In this document: piece after piece, positions 11,299 to 21,035 of the stretch | Layout of the letters: each line of letters begins with the position of its first letter | Position numbering within the stretch: the stretch's first letter is position 1 | Assembly (NCBI GenBank): GCA_025602905.1 | Contig: JAHLKI010000045.1 | Location: forward strand, 62,001 to 126,000 | From: Phlyctochytrium arcticum | Lineage: Eukaryota > Chytridiomycota > Chytridiomycetes > Chytridiales > Chytridiaceae | DNA length: 64,000 nucleotides | Direction: 5' to 3' | The notes under the pieces: model-generated | What the model saw: the letters and a program-made list of their open reading frames with translations, nothing else | Database searches by the model: none | Told to the model about the DNA's origin: nothing | Translations under genes and position numbers: made by a program

Positions 11299-13847
11299 CT
11301 ATTTCTTAGCGTCTTCTGCTGGAGCCCCTTCAGCTACAAAGCTAACCAAAACCTTTCCTTCCGCCATCAGCTGTCCAGCCGTGCACCAAACCTTTTCTAC
11401 TATTCCCGACATTGGGGCGCGCACAACGTGCTCCATCTTCATCGCTTCGAGGACCGCGACAGGGGTGCCCTTCTCAACCTTATCGCCCTTCTTGACATGT
11501 ACTTGTGAGATCTTGCAAGGCATCGGTGTTTTGACTGAGTTGGCACCGCCAAGAGAGGCATCACTGATAAGTGCCACAGGGGGCGGGAGTACGAGTGATG
11601 CGTGTATTCGCTGGGCAAACAAATGGACCTGGTTGTTGTGAGGAGTACGGACAAGGGTCACCGTTTGGCGTTCACCTCCCAACTCAATGGTAGAGCGGTA
11701 AGGGTTGCCAGTGTCTGGGATGGCGCGGGACTGGGTAAAGGTGTGGGAGCTGCCGTCAGCCGAGGTGGTAGTCATGGTGTAGGTACCATCGCGCTCATAG
11801 GTCACAGTAGCCGAGACATCTTTGTCGCCGTCTTTCAAGTTGTACGTGCGCATGGCGGTGTGGTTCAGGCGGAGTCCTGGCAAAAAGTTCCAGGGGTCGT
11901 AGGGTGCACCACTCTTGGTGGTAACGGTGACACGTTCCGTGTTGAGTAAACCGAGAGCGATTTGGGCAATGGTACGGTGAGAGACTCGGGTCTGTTCTGG
12001 TGGGGGTAACAGTTCCTTTTCGAACTTGGGAATGAAGCCGGTCTCGACGTCCCCGGCAATAAAGGATGGATGCGTTGCAAGGGCAGTCAAAAAGGAGATG
12101 TTGGTGTGCAGACCCGCCACGTGGAATTCTTCCAGGGCACTACACAATCGTCGCAGTGCTTCATCTCGGTCTTTGCCGCGAACGACAAGCTTTGAGATCA
12201 TGGGATCGTAGTAAACACTAACCTCGTCGCCCTGACGCACACCAGTCTCGACCCGGACACGATCGGAGGTTTCGGGCGTACTCATGTAGACAAGCTTTCC
12301 AGTATCGGGAAGGAAACCTCTACAATATAAAGTAGTCAGTAACAGTTTTGCGATGCCTCAATTGTGAGCCTACTTTGCTGGGTTCTCTGCGTAAATTCGC
12401 GCCTCGAAAGCATGTCCAGTCAATTTAAGTGCTTCCTGCATTTTGGGTAAGAGATTGCCGGCGGCGACTTCCAGCTGCCACTCCACAAGATCGGTGTTTG
12501 TAACCATCTCAGTGACTGGGTGCTCGACTTGCAACCTAATCTCAGAAAGGCTTGATGAGAAATGTCCCTCCTGCTAGTAAAAATAGTCATACCGCGTGTT
12601 CATCTCCATGAAATAGAATTTGTTGTCGGTAGTGTCCAAAATAAACTCAACAGTACCGGCACCGACGTAGTTGACAGCCTTTGCCGCCGCCACGGCCTTG
12701 GCTCCCAATGATGCCCGAAGCTCTGGCGTAAGACCTGGAGCAGGCGCCTCCTCAAGAACTTTTTGGTGTCGACGCTGGACACTACAATCACGCTCGAAAA
12801 GGTAGACAGCATTTCCATGGGTATCAGCAAACACTTGAACCTCAACATGCCTGACAAAAAATTGAGTAAGTTTGTTGTCAAGTACACACGAGTCACATAC
12901 CGAGGGCGAGTAAGGTATTTCTCAATCAAAACTTTGTCGTCTCCAAACGACTTGATAGCTTCCCGCTTTGCAGATTCAAGCATGAGCTCGAAATCCTCTG
13001 GCTTTTCAACAATCCGCATTCCCTTCAAAGAAGTCAGTCTTTGACTTGTCGCCCATTGGTGACTAGTTTGAGCTTATACCTTTCCACCTCCACCCTTAAT
13101 GGCTTTAATCAGCACTGGGTACCCAATACGTTGCGCTTCCGTCTTGAGAAGCTCGATTTCCTGCCCTTCACCGTGGTATCCTGGAACGCAAGGCACGCCG
13201 GCAGCCTCCATAATCTTCTTACTCTCGCTTTTGGATCCCATGTCGATGATTGCCTGCTTGGGAGGGCCAATGAAGACCAAGCCAGCGTTGGTGACAGCTT
13301 CGGCAAATGATGCATTCTCGGACAAGAATCCGTAACCGGGGTGAATGGCCTGAATATTATTTGATTAGTTATTATACTGAACACGCTGACTGTGTGACAG
13401 TTACCTGAGCACCACTCTGCTTGGCGACTCCGATGATCTTCTCCATTTTCAAATAACTTTCTGCAGATGCTGCCGGACCGATGCAGTAAGATTCGTCGGC
13501 CATTTGTACGTGCATGGTATCGCGATCAGCTTCTGAAAAAACCGCTACAGTCTTTACGCCCAGCTTCTTGGCGGTTCGCATGATTCGGCAAGCAATCTCG
13601 CCTCGATTGGCAATCAGAATTTTGTTGAACAGCGGTTTACGATTATCGCTGTCGACCAGATCTGCCACTGCTTCGGATGCCGTAGATGCTATACATGCGG
13701 GCAAGATTAGTACGCTAGTGCAAAAGTGATTCACAGAAGGCAAAGATGTGGCATACCTGAGCGAAAAGTGTTCAATTTGGATGCACATTTCAATGCAGCC
13801 GATCGCGTCGGCATCGCCAGCGACGCCAGTCGCAAAGAAGAAAACAT
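11299..13847 (-). CDS. mccA: Methylcrotonoyl-CoA carboxylase biotin-carrying (alpha) subunit, mitochondrial
   Basis: Seven exons: 13847-13757, 13688-13405, 13349-13080, 13022-12901, 12850-12593, 12535-12374, 12319-11299; 735 residues. Catalyses the ATP-dependent carboxylation of biotin in the first half-reaction of 3-methylcrotonyl-CoA carboxylase (leucine breakdown, mitochondrial matrix). The N terminus ([18 protein letters not shown]) is Arg/Ser-rich without acids, a mitochondrial presequence. Biotin carboxylase domain from about residue 44: [27 protein letters not shown], the Gly-rich ATP loop [38 protein letters not shown]. The C-terminal biotinyl domain has EAMKMEH with the biotin lysine at residue 690. 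The sequence between them fits MCC better than pyruvate or acetyl-CoA carboxylase because no carboxyltransferase follows. The partner beta subunit is not in the window. Confidence 0.95.
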
Positions 13848-14199
13848 TGCTACAAAACCAAGGCATGGTTAGAGACATTGCCATAGGTTGTTACTAAGGA
13901 CCTTACTGTGGGTAGCGCGAAACGAAAACCGGGCAGATGTAGTGGGGTCGACCTTTCAGAAATTGCTGGAGGCAAAAGGCCACAACTCTACGTCTGAGCA
14001 ACTACCCCCACGTGAGGTAGTACACGCCCATAAAAGGCAAATGACCGGAAAAACTTTGGACTTCGCGTCCATCTCGCACACCTCTCCCGATCGTAGATCA
14101 TCCATCAGAAGATGTCAGTAAAGACTTGGCCGGGGTGATCATGATTCATGAACGCCATTGTCGATGGGTTTCCTGGGCCGAGTTAGGATTTTAAGGTCT
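13848..14199. other. Promoter side of the MCC gene and spacer
   Basis: No gene seen. The MCC start codon is at 13847 on the minus strand, so its promoter should be here. Confidence 0.4.
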
Positions 14200-14560
14200 G
14201 ACAGGTAAGCGACTACTTTATCAAAACAGGTTGCGATCGCAGCGTTCTAATACAGAAGCTAGGCCAAGTTCTACAAGATTAAAGGCTTTCGGGGCGGAGA
14301 CGCCAGCATCTTCTCTCGAAGAAAGTTTCCGACTTTTACCTCATATTTGAAACAACCTTTGGATCGCGGGCATGTCATTTTTTGCAAGGCAAAGGATGGC
14401 AGAAAGTTTGAACTACTGAAGTCCGGATGTGACCCACGATGAACCGAGCAAATCAGAACTGACCGCAAAGTTGGATTACCCAGGTCGGAACGACACAATG
14501 TCTGAGGAAAGAAAGGAGTTGGAGCTGGCCTACCTCAGAAAATGCAAAGTTATATCTCTG
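14200..14560 (+). pseudogene. Rearranged remnant of coiled-coil family B (first copy)
   Basis: Related to the better copy at 15411-16030 but with the parts in the wrong order. From about 14254 it reads AKFYKIKGF, then FETTFGSRACHFLQGKGWQ in a shifted frame (C-terminal exon of the family), preceded by the same CAG/GTAAGC...CTAG/GCCAAG splice pattern. From about 14440 it reads RNDTMSEERKELELAYLRKC, the family's N-terminal part, here downstream of the C-terminal part. Stops and shifts interrupt every segment. Function of the family unknown. Confidence 0.45.
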
Positions 14561-14959
14561 AGCATGTACACACATCGTTAACAAATTGCAAAGTCTCCAC
14601 TACCCTGGTCGTCTGCTAAAAGCGCTGGATGTGATCTAAATAAGCCCTTCTACTCTTAAAACCCATCATCCCGCGGGAGAAGACACGACAGCGCCGAACA
14701 GGGGTCCTCGAAAACCAATCTTTGTACAGCGGCGGGCATACATAAACTGTTGCAAGTTTATGGGGATCGCATCCTAGGCTGCATCACCAAAGCGACGGAC
14801 GTCGGTGCAGCTTTTTTACAACTCATCAACAATCTTATCTAAAGTCAGTCTGGGCAAACCTCTTCCAACTCCTCAACAAGGCGACCCCTTCAACCAATGA
14901 CCAATCTCCAATCAACCCCGCAGCCGCCGTGTGGACGAATCTGGCACCGTAGAGCACGC

Positions 14960-15154
14960 CATATTGCGGGACCCAACAACAGCCAATATACCAACGTCGC
15001 AGCAGGACCATTCATCACGCGAATGTCACAGCGCAGGAAGAACAGTCCGTTACTGTAGTGCGAGATTTATTGAATCGCTACCCTCGGTTGCGCAGTATTT
15101 GTCGTCAACAAACCATTGTCATCGACTATTTTGAGCAAATTATGACTGCTTGAG
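14960..15154 (+). pseudogene. Fragment of the RNxxxH family, copy 4
   Basis: An open stretch without an ATG reading YQRRSRTIHHANVTAQEEQ, then RDLLNRYPRLRSICRQQTIV and a stop at 15152-15154. It is a close relative of the last 55 residues of copy 1 at 6362-6838. Arg and His of the RxxxxH motif are kept although Asn is replaced by Ser. Confidence 0.55.
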
Positions 15155-15410
15155 CGAGTAATAAGCCCAGGTGGATGTGATTCCCGCCCTTGACAAGATC
15201 AAAGTTGCACATCCCACCCAAGACAAGAACAACTGCTCTTCAACGGCAAAGGGATAACGGAGGGTGAAGCGGACTCTTAAATGTTTTTCCCGCATTTGCC
15301 AAACCAATGAGGGAGATGCCCAATCAAGGTAATTTGCCAGTAGTGTTCAGGTCGCACTAGAATAGATTAGCGCCAGAAGTTAGGAAGAAAATAATAACGA
15401 AATTACTTAG

Positions 15411-16030
15411 CTCTTACCAAAAAAGTTCAGCAATATCGGAACGAAATCGCCCGTCTGAAAAAGGAGCTTCAACAACTGAGAACGGACATGCCGGAACTTG
15501 CTGCCATTCTGCAGTACAAAGGTCGAAACGATTTGATGTCCGAAGAAAGAAAGGAGTTAAATTTGGCGTATTTCTGCAAACGATTGGAGCACGCGGAGAG
15601 AAAAGGTAGCATAGTCTTAAACGAAGAGAATAAACATATCTTGGAAGCGGCCAAGTTGTTCCAAAAATATTATTCCGCGGTGTCAGACTCGTTTTCAGAT
15701 GAGACGGAAGACTTGCTTATGGCGATCATGAAGGCGGTTGTTGATGCTACCTTACCCCCGGTCATTTCATCTGGGATTTCATGGTCTCGCAGGTAAGCCA
15801 CTACATTGCGCTTTAGAAAGTTATTGTTTCCCGCAGCTGTTTAACATACAAATTAGGCCAAGTTTTACACCATCAAAGACTTTACGGGGGGAGCGGCTAG
15901 CATCTTCCCCCAGAAAGTAATTGATTTCTGTCTCGAATATGAAACATCGTTTGGATCCCGGGCGTATCAATTTCTGCAAGGCAAAGGATGGCAAGGCGTC
16001 GGCAAAAAGAAAGTTCTTTCTCCTACATCG
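15411..16030 (+). pseudogene. Coiled-coil family B, second copy, frame-broken
   Basis: Begins at a splice acceptor (TTAG at 15407-15410) and reads KKVQQYRNEIARLKKELQQL, a coiled coil, then RNDLMSEERKELNLAYFCKR and ETEDLLMAIMKAVVDATLP. At a run of C near 15755 the reading frame changes, and GHFIWDFMVSQ leads to a donor at 15793; the last exon from 15858 reads AKFYTIKDFTGGAASIF and FGSRAYQFLQGKGWQGVG and stops at 16030. The last 43 bp overlap, in another frame, the start of the Rep-like frame at 15988. No known domain recognised. A missing or extra C is the simplest cause of the break. Confidence 0.5.
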
Positions 16031-16810
16031 TGAGAGGGGAACTTTATTTGACCTTTCGGCTTCAAGGACGCGCTTTTCTCATCCCCTGGAGCCAGATCAC
16101 CTACAATGACGAACCCGTTCAACAACTTCTGTCCGAGATTTTGCCTCTGCTCACTCTGTACGGTGCCCAGTCTTTTGTCAGGGTTGCCCTCGAACGACAC
16201 TCCGATGGAGGTTTCCACATCCACTGCTACTGCCAGTATGCCAACCGAATTGACCGCCGCCTCAGTACTCAGTGGGACTACCGAGGGAAGCACCCTGACG
16301 TCATCAGCAAGCGGAGCCGTAGGGAGCAGGACGCCGCCGTTTCATATCTTGAGAAGGACGGCCAGTGGGCCGATGAGGGATCAAGAATTTCCGTTTCCGC
16401 TACCGGTGACTCCGGAGAGTCCCTTGTTCCCGATATCGCGGCGGCAGTCGCAGACCACGCGACTTTCCCGTCGTGGTTACAGTTCTGCTATGAGAAGGGA
16501 GTCCCTTTCGGATATGCGTCCGAGTTTTGGCGGAGTTGCCGCATCGGTGTTGAGACATTGGACGGTGCTGAAGGAGATGAGGGGGGACAGCTTGAACCCA
16601 AACTGTCTGGGTTGTCGTTTGACGTGGCTACGCATCACAACCTTGTTTTGGTCGGACCAAGCGGATGTGGATGCTGCTAGACCATGCCTTTTCGTGCGAC
16701 ACATTGATGATCTGAAACATTTTCGGGCGGGGTTTCATGTTTCTCTTATTTTCGACGACATGTCGTTTGTGGGCGACCTGGGGGGTCGCGGCGCTTGGCC
16801 AAGGCAGAAC
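15988..16810 (+). pseudogene. Broken CRESS-DNA virus-like replication-associated protein (Rep) gene
   Basis: An ATG at 15988 opens 230 codons. The order of motifs is that of Rep proteins of circular single-stranded DNA viruses (geminivirus/genomovirus-like): an HUH endonuclease domain with the metal-binding motif HIHCYCQ, then WDYRGKHPDV, then the catalytic-tyrosine motif SYLEKDG; motif I is seen only weakly (AFLIPWSQ, where the usual Thr is replaced by Pro). A superfamily 3 helicase domain starts, and its Walker A reads GPSGCG and is cut short: the Lys-Thr/Ser is missing and a stop follows at 16678. The reading continues one frame over with the Walker B-like SLIFDDMSF at about 16747-16773. 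So the ATPase is disabled and the copy is dead. Most relatives are viruses; fungal genomes do carry endogenous Rep copies. No stem-loop with the usual nonanucleotide was found beside it. Confidence 0.72.
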
Positions 16811-18194
16811 CATCCAACGCAATCGCGCAGCTCTACCCATCCAAATTGTAGGAATGGACCCAGAATGGATGGACAAAATCGCAGCAGATGTCAAGGCAAA
16901 ACAGTCCGCTGTAGGGCAGAGATAGCTGGTCGGTGGAGTTGGTGTCGATGAAACTGACTACGGTGTCGCTACCGTGCAGCGAGTTGATGGGAAATTGATG
17001 GGGACAATTGACTTCGGCCCAGAACTCAATCGTGACGTCCTCTCTCTTCCCGACGTCAGCGAGACGGAGGAATCCATCAATGCTTACGAGCTGCAAGTCC
17101 AGGCCCTGTCAGCTGCCCTTCGTGGTGATGACATGTTGATCAAGTATTCATCGGGCGACACTCGGTTACCCGAGGGTTTCGAGTGCCTCTTGCGAAACAC
17201 AATCGAAAAGTTTGAAGACTGGCCAGACCTTCTGGAGGATCATGCTGATGACGCCAAGGAGCGGGCATCAGCAAAGGAGAAGAAGATAGGAGAGCGGGAT
17301 GCCAAGCGAGCTGCAGATGGTGTTGCACCATCTACTAGCCATCAGTCGCAGGCAGTACTTGCCACGCACCAAAACAATGCAGATAAGAGCATAATTCTCA
17401 TTGTCAAGATCCAAACGGCACTTCGACAATGTCGTGCCTTTCTAAGCGAACTATCCAACCCCCTCATTGAAGACATGACTTCCGCTGAGACCAATTCCCG
17501 ATATACCCCCGCCACCCTCTTCATGATTTGCCACAAGTCTCGTATTGTTGAGTTCATTGAAACCATTCTTTCCATCTTCATCACCACTACCATTCAGCTC
17601 CTTCCCCGAGCCAGAAAATTGCAGGTTTGGACAATTTCGGACTCCCAACATCTGTTCTCGCGAATTGCATTCGCGTGTTTTGTGGATGCTCCCAACCGAG
17701 ATCAAAATAAAGTAATCCTGAAAGTTCTTCTGGAAGAATTTGGGAAGCGACGACCAGAAGAGAGTTCCTTGCCCCAACACTTTTGCCCGTCATGGATCTA
17801 CAAAAGCATGCACATCTGGTACTGGGGCCTTGGTTAGAAACAAGACAAAGTCCTCAAACGTACCTTCAAGTGTAATCACTGTAAAGGGTCCTTTTCTGCA
17901 GAGGAGGTCGAAGCTCTTATGGCCAAGCACAACATACTATCTGGGCGTATGCGTGCGGCATATGGTCCCAAGATTGGTGGTCTGAAGATTGCGCCGGAAG
18001 TGAAGGAACTTAAGCGCTGGTTTGGGCCGTATGTGGTGCTAGCTATCGATGCCGGGTATTTGACGTACTAATTGGCTGAACTGGATGGGGCGGTGTTGCG
18101 GGAACGAATTGCGGCCAAGCGCATGAAGCTATTTCGAGCTCGAGGGGAGGAAGCAGAATTCACCAGCTCAGAAATGACAGGAATCTGTGCGTAA
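16770..18194 (+). pseudogene. Unrecognised ORF downstream of Rep, interrupted by three stops
   Basis: One reading frame stays open over about 1.4 kb apart from stops at 16923-16925, 17835-17837 and 18069-18071, so this was once a protein of about 470 residues. Visible segments: LPIQIVGMDPEWMDKIAADV; GVGVDETDYGVATVQRVDGK followed by LMGTIDFG; a long charged coiled-coil-like part (KERASAKEKKIGERDAKRAA); a CxxC stretch (TFKCNHCKGSF); and a final basic part. The VDE...G-GTIDFG stretch resembles the entry of an RNase H-like transposase fold, but this is a weak resemblance. It may belong to the Rep-containing element or be a separate transposon. Confidence 0.4.
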
Positions 18195-18480
18195 AAGCTT
18201 CTAAGCCCGCCGCAAAGAAGTCGCTGGCCCAAATCCTACAGTTCTAGATTTGGTGTCCGATTATTGGAATAAAAATTGCAGCGACTGAACGGTGGAGAAC
18301 TATACCTCTGATTATATCCTTTTATCCAATTGAAACCGATGGAAGGACTCGCAGGCTGCGTTTGGACCATCATTCAAATTTCAGCTACCCGATGACCTCA
18401 CAACCATTCTACAAAACTTCTTAACCCAACCTATTTACATCCGACGTCTCTTCCATACCATCTCACAAATTGTCACACTT
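18195..18480. other. No gene seen
   Basis: Short spacer between the broken ORF and the Gag-like fragment. Confidence 0.4.
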
Positions 18481-18489
18481 GATCCCTTT

Positions 18490-19166
18490 GCAACAAAGTT
18501 TGATGTTTTGGGTCTTTTGCTCGTCGGTCTTCACGGTCATCAAGGTAACTTCGGTCATCAAGGTCATCAAGGTCAATTCGGTCCTCAAGGTCCTCAAGAT
18601 CTTCAAGATCAACTACCCGTCCATCACTTCCCACCGCCCACCATCCAGTTGTTAAAACCGTCAGATCTTCCTACCTTCGCCGGTACACCTGCCGACGATG
18701 TAGACGACTGGTTGCAGCGAATTGAGCTTCTCCGTTCCGTCCACGACACCCCCCCTTGGCACATGGTCCGCCTCCTACCGACCTTACTAGCTGCAGGCTC
18801 CCCGGCCCACTCCTGGCTGTTCAACCTGGACAGCTTCGTCGTCTCTTCTTGGTCCTGGCCCGATTGGCAGTTCCACCTCCGCGAGGAATTTCGCGACCCG
18901 CAAGCAGCCCCTAAGTACCGCTCCGCATACCTCGCCTGTCTACCCGCCCCAGCCACTTCAAGTCCTTCTTGGATTTCATCGACCACAAAACGCTTCACCG
19001 CTCGATTGGATCCAAAATCCGGATGATTTTGAGAAGCGCACCGAACACTTGCGTAGTTTGGGCGGCGAGATGGTTGACTGCGGTCGCCTGTTCACCCTCG
19101 CAGCCCTTCTTGGCACGTGAAGTCCTGGCCAACCAGCTGAAATTAAGGCACCAAGGAACGAAATAA
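18490..19166 (+). pseudogene. LTR-retrotransposon Gag-like fragment
   Basis: Open frame 18508-19026 continuing in a shifted frame to 19166. It starts with collagen-like Gly-Gln repeats (GHQGNFGHQGHQGQFGPQG, from repeated CATCAAGGT units) and then reads LPTFAGTPADDVDDWLQRIE, WHMVRLLPTLLAAGSPAHSW and WPDWQFHLREEFRDP. F-x-G...W...W/F...F at these spacings is the signature of the retrotransposon Gag domain. Around 18965 the frame changes and the rest reads KSFLDFIDHKTLHR. No zinc knuckle, protease or reverse transcriptase follows, and no LTRs are visible, so this is a solitary remnant. Confidence 0.6.
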
Positions 19167-19421
19167 GGTACATTCCAGTCCGGTGAAGAGTGTGGAAGTC
19201 ATTGATGGGTTCCTTGCGGGCAATGGTACCCGTCAGAGTTACTTTCCTCCTTGCCGCACATGCTGCCTTCCGGGACCTGAAGGTTGTCCGGGGTCGGACC
19301 CGCAACCGGGGTGAGACACGGACAACTTTGGTCGAATTGAATGACGGAGATTGATCCGGGGTTTGGCCACACTTTGACCTCAACAATAATTTATCATTCA
19401 CCTCAGCTCATTTCAGGCCGG
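19167..19421. other. No gene seen
   Basis: Probably degenerate mobile-element sequence; nothing recognised. Confidence 0.35.
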
Positions 19422-19550
19422 CCACCTGCGCTATTTGCTCATTTGAAAGATTTTGTAAAGGTCTACAACAAGGGAGTAGCGGTGACAACTGACGAGTATA
19501 AGATTGCCGGTGTATTTGACCAGGTCATTGAGAGAAGAAACGGGAAATAA
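19422..19550 (+). pseudogene. Truncated fragment of the RNxxxH family, copy 5
   Basis: Reads HLKDFVKVYNKGVAVTTDEY and FDQVIERRNGK and then stops, just before the His of the motif. It is nearly identical to copy 3 (20620-21035) but in the opposite orientation, so the two form an inverted pair about 1.1 kb apart. Confidence 0.6.
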
Positions 19551-19742
19551 CCTTTTTCCTTCATAATTATCAGGGTGCCTTGCTCAAACAACCTCACCGC
19601 CTCTCATTTATCATTGTCTCAATGTTAATTACATCCTACAACTGCTCTCCCTTCGGCATTGTTTTTACCGTTTCCGAAGTACAAATTTAAACCAGAGCAC
19701 TTCCCCGCATGCGCGCAGCGCAACGGGGAATTTCATATCTCA

Positions 19743-20104
19743 AGTACACTATAGTCTTCTAGTTTTACGTTCATCGACCGACGCTTTGAAATGGTGATTA
19801 CCATCTGCTTTACCCTTTGCTTATCGTCTTGGTTTGCGCGGATAGGTAAATTATCAGTTGCACATTGTGATTAATATTCACGCAATGCTGTTGAACATCA
19901 TGATGATGTCCCATATCACGAACTTTTCCCACGGTCGGATGAAAGCTCCTACAAAAGCGATGATACCAAGTGGCCCCCAGTATGCCGTAGTTTACGCCAT
20001 ACGTGTAGCTGGATTGAAACATACCACGAATGTGAATGAGCCAAAATTCCGCAACATTGATAGGAGAACAGCTTCATGGCGTAAAATGTACAAACATAAA
20101 AAAA
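19743..20104 (-). pseudogene. Inverted second copy of the two-TM block
   Basis: Minus-strand sequence closely matches 7680-8210: it reads MFQSSYTYGVNYGILG and then is out of frame where copy 1 is open (one base is added after the run of G at about 19977). It lacks an insertion of some tens of bases that copy 1 has near 7740-7830. After the shared GTACTTGAGATA (19735-19750) the two copies diverge. Confidence 0.6.
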
Positions 20105-20174
20105 AATTGATCTTGCAAGTTACTATACATTAATTAAAAATTCCCTCGTAACCCTCAAAGGCCTGGATAATTTT

Positions 20175-20270
20175 TTAATAATTATCAATCACCAGGACTT
20201 CCTGCAAGAAATGATTCCGCAGCTGCGGATGCTGCCTCAAAAGCTTTCGCGCGTCTGCAACATTTTGCTC
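20175..20270 (-). pseudogene. C-terminal tail of an RNxxxH-family copy
   Basis: Reads DARKLLRQHPQLRNHFLQEV on the minus strand, matching the C terminus of the copy ending at 7697. It directly follows the Helitron helicase fragment on the same strand, so the Helitron piece has replaced or interrupted the middle of this gene. Confidence 0.55.
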
Positions 20271-20618
20271 TCGTTGCAGAGAGAGGCCTTGCGCAATGTT
20301 GATTTTCCGAAGTCCCAAACCATTGGGCATCATGGTGTTGAGAAACTCCCGGGTAGAGGTGCGCTTGGGTGTGGTCTTCCTTGGAAAGGGTGTCCTCACT
20401 ATAGTAGCTGGTTGCTTCTGCATCTCTTGCATCCAGCATCTTGTTATTGAGCATGGCGACATCGTCGTTCTTGGGGGCAAGGATGGCGCGATCCATCAAG
20501 AAGCTGGATGACGTCCCCGTCAGTTGTTGGCCGTAGATACAGGTAATAAGCTCGTCCAGACCGCTGCTGCCGGTGGGGGGGGATTGATGCAGAGGTTATC
20601 TGGGATTTTCACCCGGTC
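20271..20618 (-). mobile_element. Helitron-type PIF1 helicase C-terminal fragment
   Basis: On the minus strand the sequence reads VKIPDNLCIN, then after a run of nine C in another frame LDELITCIYGQQLTG, then FLMDRAILAPKNDDVAMLNN and in a further frame TREFLNTMMPNGL. The Leu-x-x-Arg-Ala-Ile-Leu-Ala-Pro-x-Asn and EFLN...PNG phrases are diagnostic of the C-terminal part of the helicase of Helitron Rep-helicases. At least two frame changes make it non-functional. It lies between copy 3 of the RNxxxH family and that family's C-terminal tail, all on one strand. Confidence 0.75.
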
Positions 20619-21035
20619 TTGACGGGATGGGGGATGTATCGTCCCGTTTCTTCTCTCGATGACCTGGTCAAATACACCGGCAATCTTATACTCATCAGTT
20701 GTCACCGCTACTCCCTTATTGTAGGCCTTAACAAAATCTTTCAAATGACGCGATCCATTCTTTTGAAGAGTCTGGAAAAAGCGAGTTGCGGGTGGAGTGG
20801 GGTTCATCGGTTGGTTTTTCAATGCAAACTGCAGAATCTGAGCGGCCGTGTTCCTCAAAAGTGATTGGCCGAAAATCTCGGCCATGCCGTCAATCTTGTC
20901 ATTCAGTAATTTCAGTTTACCCGTTTCTGCTTCAAACTTTGCTTCCAGATTTGCCAGTCTCGTCGCAAGGTCCGTTTCGTCGTTGTATATAGCGGTCCAT
21001 CCGGTTTTTTGACCCAACAATTGACTTGTGTTGAC
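20619..21035 (-). pseudogene. RNxxxH family, copy 3, truncated by Helitron sequence
   Basis: Minus strand, open from a stop near 21090. It reads LLGQKTGWTAIYNDETDLAT, LANLEAKFEAETGKLKLLND (coiled coil), AAQILQFALKNQPMNP, LKDFVKAYNKGVAVTTDEY and FDQVIERRNGTIHPPSRQD, then runs directly into the Helitron helicase fragment at 20618. It is the most complete N-terminal and middle part of the family in the window, including the 28 residues missing from copy 1. No ATG is found in frame at the start, so an upstream exon or loss of the start is likely. Confidence 0.6.

Noticed and set aside
15600..16000. Nonanucleotide origin stem-loop for the Rep element
   Set aside because: Only a partial TATTATT match near 15668 and no stem around it.
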